Part shown: positions 7,511 through 16,049 of the stretch, piece by piece
How the letters are laid out: each line of letters opens with the position of its first letter
Numbering within the stretch: the stretch's first letter is position 1
Origin: Cognatilysobacter xinjiangensis
GTDB lineage: Bacteria; Pseudomonadota; Gammaproteobacteria; Xanthomonadales; Xanthomonadaceae
Assembly (NCBI RefSeq): GCF_014651995.1
Contig: NZ_BMXY01000001.1
Coordinates: forward strand, 248,001-312,000
Direction: 5' to 3'
DNA: 64,000 nt
Made by a program: the position numbers and the translations under genes
Notes under the pieces: model-generated
Databases searched by the model: none
Seen by the model: only the letters and a program-made list of their open reading frames with translations
Told to the model about the DNA's origin: nothing

Positions 7511-9571
7511 TCAGCCGATCGACCCCACCAGCCGCAGCCGCTTGTCCTCCGGCACCTCGCCGTAGGCGAGCACCGCGAGCTGCGGCACGCTGTGGCGCAC
7601 GAGGCGGGCGATGGACGAGCGGATCTGCGACGGCACCAGCAGCACGGCGGGTTCGCCGCGGCTTTCCTGGCGCGTCACGCATTCGCTGAGGTTCTGGTGC
7701 AGGCGTTCGGCGAGGCCCGGTTCGAGCGCGGCGCCCTGGCCGCTGACCGAGTCCTGCAGCACGCGCTCGAGCTGCGGGGCGAGGGTGAACACCGGCAGTT
7801 CCGCGTTGAGCCCGTTGAGCTCCTGCACGATGAAGCGGCCCAGCGCGGTACGCACGGCGGCGACGAGCTGCGCCGGGTCCTGCGTGATCGCGCCGTGCTC
7901 CAGCAGCGCCTCGACGATCTGCCGCATCTGCCGCAGCGGCACCTTCTCGCCCAGCAGCGACTGCAGCACGCGGACGATGGTCGACAACGGCAACAGCTTC
8001 GGCGTCAATTCCTCGACGAGCTTGGGCGACTGCTTGCCCACGTTGGCCAGCAGCTGCTGCACCTCGTCGTGGCCCAGCAGCTCCGATGCCTTTTCGCGCA
8101 CGACGTGCGACAGGTGCGTGGCCACCACGGTCGCCGGATCGACGACGGTGTAGCCCAGCGATTCGGCATGCGCGCGCTGCGTGGGCACGATCCACACCGC
8201 GTCGAGGCCGAAGGCCGGATCGCGCGTCGGGATGCCGTCGAGCTGGCCGAACACGCGGCCGGGGTCGAGCGCCATCTCGCGGTCGGGCTGCAGCTCGCCG
8301 GTGGCGACCGGCACGCCATGCACCATCAGGCGATAAGCGTTCGGTGCGAGCTCGAGGTTGTCGCGCACGTGCACGGCGGGAATCAGGAAGCCGAGGTCCT
8401 GCGTGAGCTTGCGGCGCACGCCCTTCAGGCGCGCGAGCAGCTCGCCACCCTGCGCCTTGTCCACCAGAGGAATGAGGCGATAGCCGACTTCGAGCGTGAG
8501 CGGCTCGACCGGGCGCAGCTCGTCCCAGGTCAGCTCGGCATTGGGCGACGGCGCGGGCGGGGCGGTGATGTCCGACGCCGGCTCGGCCGCCGGCTCCTGC
8601 GCCTTCTTGTGCAGGCGCCACGCGGCATAGCCCATACCGGCGGCGGCGAGCAGGAACGGGATGTTCGGCATGCCCGGGACCAGACCGACGAGGCCGAGGA
8701 TCGCCGCCGACACGCTGAGCGCGCGGTGGTGGCCGAAGACCTGCTTGTTGACGGTCTCGCCCATCTCCTGTTCGGTGGTCGCGCGCGTCACCAGCATCGC
8801 CGTCGCGGTCGACACCAGCAGCGCCGGCAGCTGTGCGACGAGGCCGTCGCCGATCGCCAGCAGCGAATAGGTTTCTGCCGCCTGGCCGAAGCCCAGGCCG
8901 TGCTGCAGCATGCCGATCAGCATGCCGCCGATGAGGTTGATGAAGAGGATCAGCAGGCCGGCGATGGCGTCGCCGCGCACGAACTTGCCGGCGCCGTCCA
9001 TCGAGCCGTAGAAGTCGGCCTCGTTGCGCACGTCCTCGCGGCGCGCCTTGGCTTCCTCGCGCGAGAGCAGGCCGGCGTTGAGGTCGGCGTCGATCGCCAT
9101 CTGCTTGCCGGGCATCGCGTCGAGGATGAAGCGGGCCGACACTTCGGAGATGCGCCCCGCGCCCTTGGTCACCACCACGAAGTTGATGATGGTGAGAATC
9201 GCGAACACCACCAGGCCGACGGCGTAGCTGCCGCCGATCACGAACTGGCCGAACGATTCGATGACGTGGCCGGCCGACGCACCGCCCTGATGGCCGTGCA
9301 GCAGCACCACTCGGGTGGAGGCGACGTTCAGCGCAAGGCGCAGCAGCGTCACCATCAGCAGCACGCTGGGGAAGATCGAGAACTCCAGCGGGCGCTTGAC
9401 GTAAACCACCGCCAGCAGCACCACCAGCGACAGCGCGATGTTGATCGTGAAGAAGGCATCGAGCACCAGCGGCGACAGCGGCACCGTCACCATCGCCAGC
9501 ATGCCCAGCACCACCAGCGGCGCACCGGCGCCGCCCTTCAACGACTGCATGATTCCTGCAGCGCGACTCAT
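7511..9571 (-). CDS. flhA: Flagellar type III export gate protein FlhA
   Basis: FlhA is the nonameric inner-membrane gate of the flagellar export apparatus and the docking site for substrate-chaperone complexes. The 686-residue protein shows the N-terminal membrane domain (about 20-330) with the FHIPEP-type region, here RISEVSARFILDAMPGKQMAIDADL, and the cytoplasmic C domain with the flexible linker rich in Ala/Pro. The start overlaps the flhB stop by four bases. The 229 bases after it (7282-7510) up to the next gene hold no feature I can name. Confidence 0.96.
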   Translation of the reverse strand: MSRAAGIMQSLKGGAGAPLVVLGMLAMVTVPLSPLVLDAFFTINIALSLVVLLAVVYVKRPLEFSIFPSVLLMVTLLRLALNVASTRVVLLHGHQGGASAGHVIESFGQFVIGGSYAVGLVVFAILTIINFVVVTKGAGRISEVSARFILDAMPGKQMAIDADLNAGLLSREEAKARREDVRNEADFYGSMDGAGKFVRGDAIAGLLILFINLIGGMLIGMLQHGLGFGQAAETYSLLAIGDGLVAQLPALLVSTATAMLVTRATTEQEMGETVNKQVFGHHRALSVSAAILGLVGLVPGMPNIPFLLAAAGMGYAAWRLHKKAQEPAAEPASDITAPPAPSPNAELTWDELRPVEPLTLEVGYRLIPLVDKAQGGELLARLKGVRRKLTQDLGFLIPAVHVRDNLELAPNAYRLMVHGVPVATGELQPDREMALDPGRVFGQLDGIPTRDPAFGLDAVWIVPTQRAHAESLGYTVVDPATVVATHLSHVVREKASELLGHDEVQQLLANVGKQSPKLVEELTPKLLPLSTIVRVLQSLLGEKVPLRQMRQIVEALLEHGAITQDPAQLVAAVRTALGRFIVQELNGLNAELPVFTLAPQLERVLQDSVSGQGAALEPGLAERLHQNLSECVTRQESRGEPAVLLVPSQIRSSIARLVRHSVPQLAVLAYGEVPEDKRLRLVGSIG

Positions 9572-10713
9572 GCGTTATCTCCGACCAGGTCGGGCGCGCC
9601 GTCGGCGCCCACGTCCACTTGCACCAGCTGCGGCATGGGGCCGCGCGACGGGTGCCACTTCTTCAACTGGAAGATGTAGGTGAGCACCTGCGCGACCGCC
9701 GCGTAGAGCTTCACCGGGATTTCCTCGTCCACCTTGCACTGGCGGTACAGCGCGCGCGCGAGCGGCGGCGCCTCGACCAGCGCGACCTTGTTCTGGCTGC
9801 CGAGTTCGCGGATGCGCAGCGCCATCTCGTCCACGCCCTTGGCCACCACCTTCGGCGCGCGCATCGCACCGGCCTCGTACTTGAGCGCGACGGCGTAGTG
9901 CGTGGGGTTGGTGACGATCACGTCGGCCGTCGGCACCGCATCCATCATCCGGCGGTTGGCCATCTCGCGCGCCGCATGGCGCATGCGCGCCTTGACCTCG
10001 GGGTTGCCGTCGGATTCCTTGGCCTCGTCGCGCAGCTCCTGCTTGGTCATCTTGAGCCTGGCGCCCCAGGCGAAGCGCTGGTAGGGCACGTCGAGCGCGG
10101 CCAGCAGGCCCATCGACACCACCACCGCGAGGAACACGCCCAGCACCATGTCGACGCCGTTCGACACGGCGCCTTCGAGCGACTGCGAGGGCAGGTCCAT
10201 CAGCCGCGGCAGCGAACCCTTGATGACCAGCGCCGCGATGCCGCCGATCAGCAGCAGGCGCAGCACGGAACGCGCGAACTCGACCAGCGATTCCTTGCCG
10301 TACATGCGCTTGATGCCCGCCATCGGGCTCAGGCGGGTGAGGTCGGTCTTCAGCGCCTGCCCGGAGAAGCGCAGGCTGCCCATCGCGGCCGGGGCGAGCA
10401 GGCAGCCGACCAGCGCGGCCGCCAGCAGCGGCGTGACCGGCAGCATCAGCGAAAGCAGCTGCTTGGCCGCATAGGCCGGCAGGCGATCGGGCTGGCCGAT
10501 CAGGCCGGGTTCGAACTGCAGGGCGTTGCGCATCCAGTCGCGCGAGGCGCCGCCGATGTGCGGCCCGGTGACCTTGAGCGCCAGCGTCGCGCAGCCCAGC
10601 ACCGCCACGTTCGCGAGCTCGCGCGAGCGCGGCGAATCGCCACGCTCGCGGGCTTCCCGCAATCGTTTCTCTGATGGGGCTTCGGTGCGGTCTTCGTTGT
10701 CGGTCTCGGACAT
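9568..10713 (-). CDS. flhB: Flagellar export switch protein FlhB
   Basis: FlhB controls the change of export specificity from rod/hook to filament substrates. 381 residues, four membrane segments in the N-terminal half, then a cytoplasmic domain with the autocleavage site NPTH at residues 269-272 (VIVTNPTHYAVALKY). Begins with the usual acidic tail MSETDNEDRTEAPSEKR. Nine bases separate it from fliR and it overlaps flhA by four bases, so fliR-flhB-flhA form one unit. Confidence 0.97.
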   Translation of the reverse strand: MSETDNEDRTEAPSEKRLREARERGDSPRSRELANVAVLGCATLALKVTGPHIGGASRDWMRNALQFEPGLIGQPDRLPAYAAKQLLSLMLPVTPLLAAALVGCLLAPAAMGSLRFSGQALKTDLTRLSPMAGIKRMYGKESLVEFARSVLRLLLIGGIAALVIKGSLPRLMDLPSQSLEGAVSNGVDMVLGVFLAVVVSMGLLAALDVPYQRFAWGARLKMTKQELRDEAKESDGNPEVKARMRHAAREMANRRMMDAVPTADVIVTNPTHYAVALKYEAGAMRAPKVVAKGVDEMALRIRELGSQNKVALVEAPPLARALYRQCKVDEEIPVKLYAAVAQVLTYIFQLKKWHPSRGPMPQLVQVDVGADGAPDLVGDNA

Positions 10714-10722
10714 CGCAGCGGA

Positions 10723-11511
10723 TCAACCGGTGAGGGCGCGGGCGGCCTGGAAGGCCTGCTCGAACAGCCGTTGCACCGGCCCCTGCAATTCCCTTGCCAG
10801 CAGCATCAGCAGCAGCAGCCCCACCAGCAGTGCGATCGGGAAGCCCAGCGACATCGGGCTCAGCTGCTGGGCGGCCCGCGACAGCACGCCCACGGCCACG
10901 TTGACGGCCAGCAGCGCCATCATCACCGGCAGCGCCAGCAGTACGCCGGTGCGCAGGGCCTCGCCGAAGAAGGTCGGCACCGACGTCACGAAGCCCGGCC
11001 AGTCGGCGAAGGGCGCACCCACGGGCATGGCGGCGTAGCTGTCGAACAGCAGCCGTACGAGCGCCAGATGGCCGTCGCTGGTGAAGAACACCAGCCCGAA
11101 GGCGAGGAAGAACCACTGCGAAACCACCGGCGAAGCCTCGCCGCTGGTGGGATTGGCCAGCGTCGCGTTGGACAGGCCCATGCCCTGGCTGATCAGCTGG
11201 CCGGCGATCTCGCCCGCCTCGAAGGCGATGCGCAGCATCAGCCCGATCGCGATGCCGGTGGCGAACTCGCGCATCACCGCCAGCGCCGTCGCCGCGTTGA
11301 CGCCCGCCGGCGGCGGCGCCGGCAGCAACTGCGACAGGGCGACCGAGATCGCGATCGTCAGCACCAGCCGGGAGCGGGCCGGGATGCCACGGCCGCCCAC
11401 CATCGGCAGCGCCTGCATGGCCGCGCCGATGCGGATCGCATACCAGAGCGTGGCCGACAGCAGCCCGAACAGGTTCAGGCCGTCGGCGGTGGTGAGGGTG
11501 ACGGGATCCAT
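10723..11511 (-). CDS. fliR: Flagellar export gate protein FliR
   Basis: FliR joins FliP and FliQ in the inner-membrane export gate. 262 residues from ATG 11511 (MDPVTLTTADGLNL), mostly hydrophobic with the family segment LMLRIAFEAGEIAGQLISQGMGL. An alternative ATG at 11529 would add six residues but lies upstream of the predicted transcription start of the sigma54-like element at 11525-11540, so 11511 is preferred. Unusually, fliR is separated from fliQ by a foreign-looking gene and about 200 bases with hairpins. Confidence 0.93.
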   Translation of the reverse strand: MDPVTLTTADGLNLFGLLSATLWYAIRIGAAMQALPMVGGRGIPARSRLVLTIAISVALSQLLPAPPPAGVNAATALAVMREFATGIAIGLMLRIAFEAGEIAGQLISQGMGLSNATLANPTSGEASPVVSQWFFLAFGLVFFTSDGHLALVRLLFDSYAAMPVGAPFADWPGFVTSVPTFFGEALRTGVLLALPVMMALLAVNVAVGVLSRAAQQLSPMSLGFPIALLVGLLLLMLLARELQGPVQRLFEQAFQAARALTG

Positions 11512-11524
11512 CGGCCCTGCGGGA

Positions 11525-11540
11525 TGCAAGGCCCGTACCT
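11525..11540 (-). promoter_or_regulatory. Sigma54-like element before fliR
   Basis: Minus strand AGGTACGGGCCTTGCA: the GG and GC dinucleotides are ten bases apart and the TTGCA block is intact, but the upstream half is AGGTACG instead of TGGCACG. Predicted start near 11514 leaves only about three bases before the fliR ATG. It lies just after the stop of the inserted gene, where fliR would need its own promoter. Confidence 0.5.
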
Positions 11541-11550
11541 CTGGCGCCCG

Positions 11551-11925
11551 TCAGCGGCGGGTCTGCATCTCCACCAGGACCGGGTAGGGCGACGGCCGCT
11601 TCGGCGGCGGCTGCAGGCGCAAGCCGCCGAAACCCTTCGCGAAGCAGCGGGCGAGCGGAGTGTCCGGGCGCGCCTCGATGGCGCTTGGACGCCCGGCGGC
11701 ATCGACGTTCGCGACCAGCACGAACTCGCCGCCACGACCCGGGTCGGTGCCCTTCGGTACGCAGGGGACGAGCACGTGATGGATCGCCGGGCCCATCGCG
11801 GTGTCGTAGGCGAAGCCTTCGAGCTTGGTCGTGGCGGCCTTGGCGGCGGCGACACGGGTCGCGAAGTCCGCAGCGTGGGCCTGTGTTGCCAGAACCAGCG
11901 GCAGGAGGAGGGCGTGAGGCTTCAT
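11551..11925 (-). CDS. Small secreted/periplasmic protein inserted between fliQ and fliR
   Basis: 124-residue protein starting at ATG 11925 with a clear signal peptide (MKPHALLLPLVLATQAHA, cleavage before ADFAT). The mature part carries GEFVLVANVDAAGRPSAIEA and CFAKGFGGLRLQPPP, which resembles in outline the C-terminal strand-helix-strand pattern of TonB-like domains (DASGRV...FxxPP), but this is only a resemblance. Two cysteines (CVPKG and ARCFAK) could form a disulfide. It is not part of any flagellar export gate I know and breaks the normally contiguous fliPQR. A small-molecule or envelope role is equally possible; function unknown. Confidence 0.65.
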   Translation of the reverse strand: MKPHALLLPLVLATQAHAADFATRVAAAKAATTKLEGFAYDTAMGPAIHHVLVPCVPKGTDPGRGGEFVLVANVDAAGRPSAIEARPDTPLARCFAKGFGGLRLQPPPKRPSPYPVLVEMQTRR

Positions 11926-12058
11926 GCGGCGCGGGCTTGTGGCGTCGGTGCAGCCAGAAGGCGGCTCGGGCGCTGAAGGGTGGCGGAATGCCTTTGGTCT
12001 GCAAAGACGCGAGGCAAGCGCGCCACGACATTTCGCGCGATCGGTGACTTCGCTTCCT

Positions 12059-12105
12059 GCCATCGCTATTCGCGATGGCGTTCGCGACAGCAGGACGCTG
12101 TCGCG
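12059..12105 (-). terminator. Two adjacent hairpins after fliQ, possible transcription stop
   Basis: Stem 1 pairs 12083-12091 with 12097-12105 (nine bp, CGCGACAGC/GCTGTCGCG, five-base loop). Stem 2 pairs 12059-12066 with 12072-12079 (eight bp, GCCATCGC/GCGATGGC, five-base loop). Both lie 20-66 bases after the fliQ stop. No T tract follows, so they may be attenuators or RNA-stabilising elements rather than intrinsic terminators. They sit in the 199-base gap 11926-12124. Confidence 0.45.
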
Positions 12106-12124
12106 TCCCCAGCGCTGCCGCTCA

Positions 12125-12394
12125 CTACCCAATCAGCTGCGGAATCCGCCCGAACAGATCCGCGGTGAACGACACCAGCCGCCCCAGCAGGAAATGTCCC
12201 ATCAACGCGATCGTCGCCGTCAGCGCCACCGCCTTCACCACGAAGCCGATCGTCTGCTCGTTGATCTGCGTGGCCGCCTGCACCACGCCCACCACCACGC
12301 CCACGCCGAGTACGGCGAGCAGCGGCGGCGCGCCCAGCACCAGCGCCATTTCGAGGCCGCGGCCGATTTCCGTCATTGCGGTTTCAGGGGTCAT
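12125..12394 (-). CDS. fliQ: Flagellar export gate protein FliQ
   Basis: Small two-helix membrane protein of the FliPQR gate, 89 residues, usual family length. Two hydrophobic stretches (MALVLGAPPLLAVLGVGVVV and AVALTATIALMGHFLLG) flank the conserved QAATQINEQTIGFVVK loop. Three bases separate it from fliP. Confidence 0.95.
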   Translation of the reverse strand: MTPETAMTEIGRGLEMALVLGAPPLLAVLGVGVVVGVVQAATQINEQTIGFVVKAVALTATIALMGHFLLGRLVSFTADLFGRIPQLIG

Positions 12395-12397
12395 GCG

Positions 12398-13228
12398 TCA
12401 TCCCACCGGGTTGAACGAGCCGGCGAGCGAGCCGACCACGAGGACCCAGCCGTCGACGAGGACGAACAGCAGGATCTTGAAGGGGGCCGACACGATCATC
12501 GGCGACATCATCATCATGCCCATGCTCATCAGCACGCTCGCCACGACGAGGTCGATGATCACGAACGGGATGTAGATCAGGAAGGCGATCTCGAACGCGG
12601 TCTTGAGCTCGCTCGTCAGGAACGAGGCGGCCAGCACGCTGAAGGGCACGTCGTTGGGCGTCGCATACGGGCCGCTGTTCGACAGCCCGGCGAACGTCAT
12701 CAGGTCGGTCTCGCGGACCTGTGCCAGCATGAAACCGCGGAACGGCTGCGCGGCGGCGCTCCAGGCCGATTTGAAGTCCATCGTGCCGTCAAGGTAGGGC
12801 GAGATGCCGGCGGCCCAGGCGGCGTCGAACGTCGGCGTCATCACCATGAAGGTGAGGAACAGCGCGAGCGCGAGCAGCACCTGGTTGCTGGGCTGCTGGC
12901 CGGTGCCGAGCGCCTGCCGCAGCAGGCCCAGCACGATGATGATGCGCGTGAACGCGGTGATGCCCATCAGCGCCGCCGGCAGCAGCGTGATGCCCGTCAT
13001 CAGCAGCAGCACCTGCAGCGGCATGCTCACCGGCTGCTGGCCGATCTGTCCGACATTCACGGACGGCAGCGGCTGCGCGGGCGCCGCTGCGGGTGGGGCG
13101 ACGGTCGCGGGTGCAGCGGCTGGCGCGGCCTGCGCATGCGCGACGCCGCCGACGAGGCTGTAGGCCAGCGCGAGCAGCAGCGCGAGCGCGCAGAGCACGC
13201 GCGGGAAACGGTCGAGCCTTCCGGTCAT
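12398..13228 (-). CDS. fliP: Flagellar export gate protein FliP
   Basis: Core of the flagellar type III export channel. 276 residues with a cleavable signal peptide (cleavage near VAHA), an Ala/Pro-rich periplasmic stretch to about residue 65, then the conserved membrane part: FTRIIIVLGLLRQALGTGQQPSNQVL, LALFLTFMVMTP and FMLAQVRETDL. The start overlaps the fliO stop by four bases. Confidence 0.96.
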   Translation of the reverse strand: MTGRLDRFPRVLCALALLLALAYSLVGGVAHAQAAPAAAPATVAPPAAAPAQPLPSVNVGQIGQQPVSMPLQVLLLMTGITLLPAALMGITAFTRIIIVLGLLRQALGTGQQPSNQVLLALALFLTFMVMTPTFDAAWAAGISPYLDGTMDFKSAWSAAAQPFRGFMLAQVRETDLMTFAGLSNSGPYATPNDVPFSVLAASFLTSELKTAFEIAFLIYIPFVIIDLVVASVLMSMGMMMMSPMIVSAPFKILLFVLVDGWVLVVGSLAGSFNPVG

Positions 13229-13845
13229 GACTTTTTGCCGAAATGCTGCGCGAGCACCTGTGCGAAGGGCGAAGGTGCGGTCGATTCGACGACGGGCAGC
13301 GGATGCTCGAGCGTGTGCAAGGTCCGTACCCCGCCCTGGCCGACACCCACCAGCAGCTGCTGGCCGCCGACGTCGAGCACGACGGCGCGCTCGCGCGGGC
13401 CGAGCGCCACGCTCGCCACCACCTTGAGCTGCGCGGCGTTCGCGCCGCGCTTCATGCCCGGCATGCGCTTGGCCAGCCAGCCCAGGCCGAGGATCAGGCC
13501 GATGATCAGCAGCAGCGAGAACACCGCGCCGCCGATGCTGCCGGCGTCGACGCCATTGGCGGGCGTCGCCGGGCGTGCGGCGACCTGAGCGGTGGTGGCG
13601 GGGCGAACGGGAAAGCTGACGCCGCGGGTCGCCGTCGCCGTCGAATCGGCCTGCGCCTGCGCGACGGGCTGTGCAGCCGCGGCGCCCGTGGCGGGCGCGG
13701 CTTGCGACGTCGCCGCAGCGGTTTCATGCGCCACCGGCGTCACGGCCGGCTGCACCGTCGCGGGCTGCGCCGGCTGCGCTGCCGTCGCCTGCGTTTGCGT
13801 CACCGTGGGCACCACGTCGTCCATGGCCGGGCCGATGCCGCTCAC
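13225..13845 (-). CDS. fliO: Flagellar assembly protein FliO
   Basis: FliO stabilises FliP during assembly of the export gate. 206 residues: a long Ala/Thr/Gln-rich N-terminal region (to about 100), one membrane segment (AVFSLLLIIGLILGLGWLAKRM), then a short cytoplasmic domain with VASVALGPRERAVVLDVGGQQLLVGV. The N-terminal extension is longer than in many FliO proteins and could be partly periplasmic. The start overlaps the fliN stop (ATGA). Confidence 0.9.
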   Translation of the reverse strand: MSGIGPAMDDVVPTVTQTQATAAQPAQPATVQPAVTPVAHETAAATSQAAPATGAAAAQPVAQAQADSTATATRGVSFPVRPATTAQVAARPATPANGVDAGSIGGAVFSLLLIIGLILGLGWLAKRMPGMKRGANAAQLKVVASVALGPRERAVVLDVGGQQLLVGVGQGGVRTLHTLEHPLPVVESTAPSPFAQVLAQHFGKKS

Positions 13846-14171
13846 TTCAGGCGCTTGATGCGCTCGGACGGGCTGACCACGTCCGTGAGTCGAACGCCGA
13901 AGCGGTCGTTGACGACCACCACTTCGCCCTGCGCGATCAGCGTGCCGTTGACGTAGACGTCCAGCGGCTCGCCGGCGGCGCGCTCGAGTTCCACCACCGA
14001 GCCCTGGTTGAGCTGCAGCAGGTTGCGGATCGGGATGCGCGCGCGGCCGACTTCGAGCGACAGCGTCACGTTGACGTCGAGAATGACGTCGAGGTTGAGG
14101 TCGGCGCCGTTGCCGGCATCGGCGGTGAGGGTGTCGAAGGCCGCGGGCGCGGCGGCGTCGGAAGCATTCAT
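13842..14171 (-). CDS. fliN: Flagellar motor switch protein FliN
   Basis: C-ring component of 109 residues with a single SpoA domain: DVNVTLSLEVGRARIPIRNLLQL, GSVVELERAAGEPLDVYVNG, then VVVNDRFGVRLTDVVSPSERI. Four bases after fliM and overlapping fliO. Confidence 0.96.
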   Translation of the reverse strand: MNASDAAAPAAFDTLTADAGNGADLNLDVILDVNVTLSLEVGRARIPIRNLLQLNQGSVVELERAAGEPLDVYVNGTLIAQGEVVVVNDRFGVRLTDVVSPSERIKRLK

Positions 14172-14175
14172 GGCG

Positions 14176-15171
14176 TCAATCCAGGGAATCGAGGGGAATC
14201 AGCGAACGCGGCTGGTTGACCTGCGTGATCTTGATCGCGTTCTTGCCGTTGTGCGTGCCGAATTCGCCGTGGAAAAGGGGCGTGCCTTCGACTTCGACCG
14301 ACAGCTGCGGCGGCAGCTCGATCGGGATGATGTCGCCGACCTTCATGCGGCTGAGCGCGCGCAGCGAGATCTGTCGCTGCGCGAGGCAGCTCGACACCTC
14401 GACCTCGGCGTCCTGCAGCTGCGTGCGCAGCGCGCGGGTCCAGTTCTCGTCCTTCTCGATGCGGTCGCTCTGCACGCCGGCATCGAGAAGCTCGCGGATC
14501 GGCTCGAGCATCGAGTAGGGCAGCGCGACGTGCAGCTCGCCGCCGCCGCCTTCGAGGTCGACGTGGAAGCGGCTGACAGCGATGTACTCGCGCGGCGAGA
14601 TGATGTTGGCGAAATGCGGGTTGACCTCGGAGTTCACGTACTCGAACTCGACCGGCATCACCGGCGCCCAGGCCTCGGTGAGGTCGGCGAAGGTCTGGCG
14701 CAGCAGCAACTGGATCACGCGCATCTCGGTCGGCGTGAACTCGCGGCCCTCGATGCGGGTGTGGTACTTGCCGGCGCCGCCGAAGAAGTTGTCGACGGTG
14801 GTGAACACCAGCCGCGGCTCGAACACGATGATGCCGGTGCCGCGCAGCGGCTTCATCTTCACCAGGTTGAGGTTGTTCGGCACCTGCAGCGAATGCATGT
14901 ACTCGCCGAAGCGCATCAGGTCGATGCCGCGCACGGAGAGGTCCGCCGAGCGGCGCAACAGGTTGAACAGGCCGATGCGCCAGGAGCGCGCGAAGCGCTC
15001 GTTGATCATCTCGAGCGTGGGCAGCCGGCCGCGGACGATCTTGTCCTGGCTGGCGAAGTCGTAAGTGCGCGCCTCGCCCGGGGCGGCCGGCGGCTCGACC
15101 TCGATCGCCCCCGCATCCACGCCGTGGAGCAGGGCATCGATCTCGTCCTGTGACAGCAGGTCGGCGCTCAT
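14176..15171 (-). CDS. fliM: Flagellar motor switch protein FliM
   Basis: C-ring protein that binds CheY-P and sets rotation direction. 331 residues from ATG 15171: the N-terminal CheY-binding helix LLSQDEIDALLHG, the middle CheC-like domain with LRGTGIIVFEPRLVFTTVDNFFGG, and a C-terminal SpoA domain (SSCLAQRQISLRALSRMKVGD). Readings that start further upstream would run through fliL and the fliL promoter, and are rejected. Confidence 0.96.
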   Translation of the reverse strand: MSADLLSQDEIDALLHGVDAGAIEVEPPAAPGEARTYDFASQDKIVRGRLPTLEMINERFARSWRIGLFNLLRRSADLSVRGIDLMRFGEYMHSLQVPNNLNLVKMKPLRGTGIIVFEPRLVFTTVDNFFGGAGKYHTRIEGREFTPTEMRVIQLLLRQTFADLTEAWAPVMPVEFEYVNSEVNPHFANIISPREYIAVSRFHVDLEGGGGELHVALPYSMLEPIRELLDAGVQSDRIEKDENWTRALRTQLQDAEVEVSSCLAQRQISLRALSRMKVGDIIPIELPPQLSVEVEGTPLFHGEFGTHNGKNAIKITQVNQPRSLIPLDSLD

Positions 15172-15179
15172 GGCGGTCC

Positions 15180-15677
15180 TTACTGGGTGACCAGGCTCGT
15201 GAAGATCACGGCGTCGACCTTGTCGGGCGCGCCTTCGTGCTTGAGGACCGACTTCACCTCGACCAGTGCCTTCTCCTGGAGCCGCTCCTTGCCGCTGCGC
15301 TGGATCAGCGTGTCGCTGGTCTGCTGGCCGAACAGCAGCAGCAGGCGGTTGCGGATGGCCGGTGCCTGCTCCTCCAGCGTCTTGAGCGTCTCGGCGTCGC
15401 GCGTGGCCAGCTGCACGTCGGCCTGCAGGTAACGCGTGGCGTCGACGTCGGCCAGGTTGACCACGAACGACGGCTCCATCGCGAAATACTGCGTGGGCTG
15501 CGGCTTGGCCGCCTCCTTCTTCGACTCGCCGCCCGAGTGGCCGGTGAAGAAGTACGCGGCCGCGCTGCCCGCGGCGATCAACAGGACGGCGCCCACGATG
15601 ACGAAGAGCTTCTTGCGGCTCTTCGTCGGGGCATCGGCGGGGACGGCAGCAGCGGCAGCGGGGGCTTTGGCGGACAC
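15180..15677 (-). CDS. fliL: Flagellar basal-body associated protein FliL
   Basis: Inner-membrane protein around the stator that supports torque. 165 residues starting at a GTG (15677) with AAGGAG placed well upstream. It has a basal Ala-rich tail, one membrane helix (KLFVIVGAVLLIAAGSAAAYFF) and the periplasmic stomatin-like domain (FVVNLADVDATRYLQADVQLATRD). First gene of fliL-M-N-O-P-Q, behind a strong sigma54 element. Confidence 0.94.
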   Translation of the reverse strand: MSAKAPAAAAAVPADAPTKSRKKLFVIVGAVLLIAAGSAAAYFFTGHSGGESKKEAAKPQPTQYFAMEPSFVVNLADVDATRYLQADVQLATRDAETLKTLEEQAPAIRNRLLLLFGQQTSDTLIQRSGKERLQEKALVEVKSVLKHEGAPDKVDAVIFTSLVTQ

Positions 15678-15707
15678 GCAGGAAACTCCTTGGACTCGCC
15701 AGCGCTG

Positions 15708-15723
15708 TGCAAGGGGCGTGCCG
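15708..15723 (-). promoter_or_regulatory. Sigma54 promoter of the fliL operon
   Basis: Minus strand CGGCACGCCCCTTGCA; GG and GC are ten bases apart and the TTGCA block is perfect. Predicted start near 15697, leader about 20 bases. It sits in the 372-base gap 15678-16049 between fliK and fliL; in the rest of that gap I see only GC-rich sequence without a gene. Confidence 0.85.
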
Positions 15724-16049
15724 GAGCTGCGCGGCGGATCGACGGGGATTTGACGGAAGCCTGAATGGCGGCGCGTCGGTCCGCTGACGCGGCCGCGCCG
15801 GAAAGGCGACGGCGGCGGTGCGCGGCATACGGCCGGCGCGGGGCGCCCATGCGGCCGCCGCCATGGCGCCGGCGGCCGGTCGCGATGCCGGTCTACGCGT
15901 GCAGCGGTTGGAGACGCCGCGGACAGTGCTGCGGCTCATGCCGAGCGAGTCGCGCTGACGATCCAGGCATCCGTGGCACGCGGTCGCCATCGCAACAAGG
16001 GGACGCGGAACGCCGATCTGACGAGGACAGCGCCAGGACACCCCTTACG

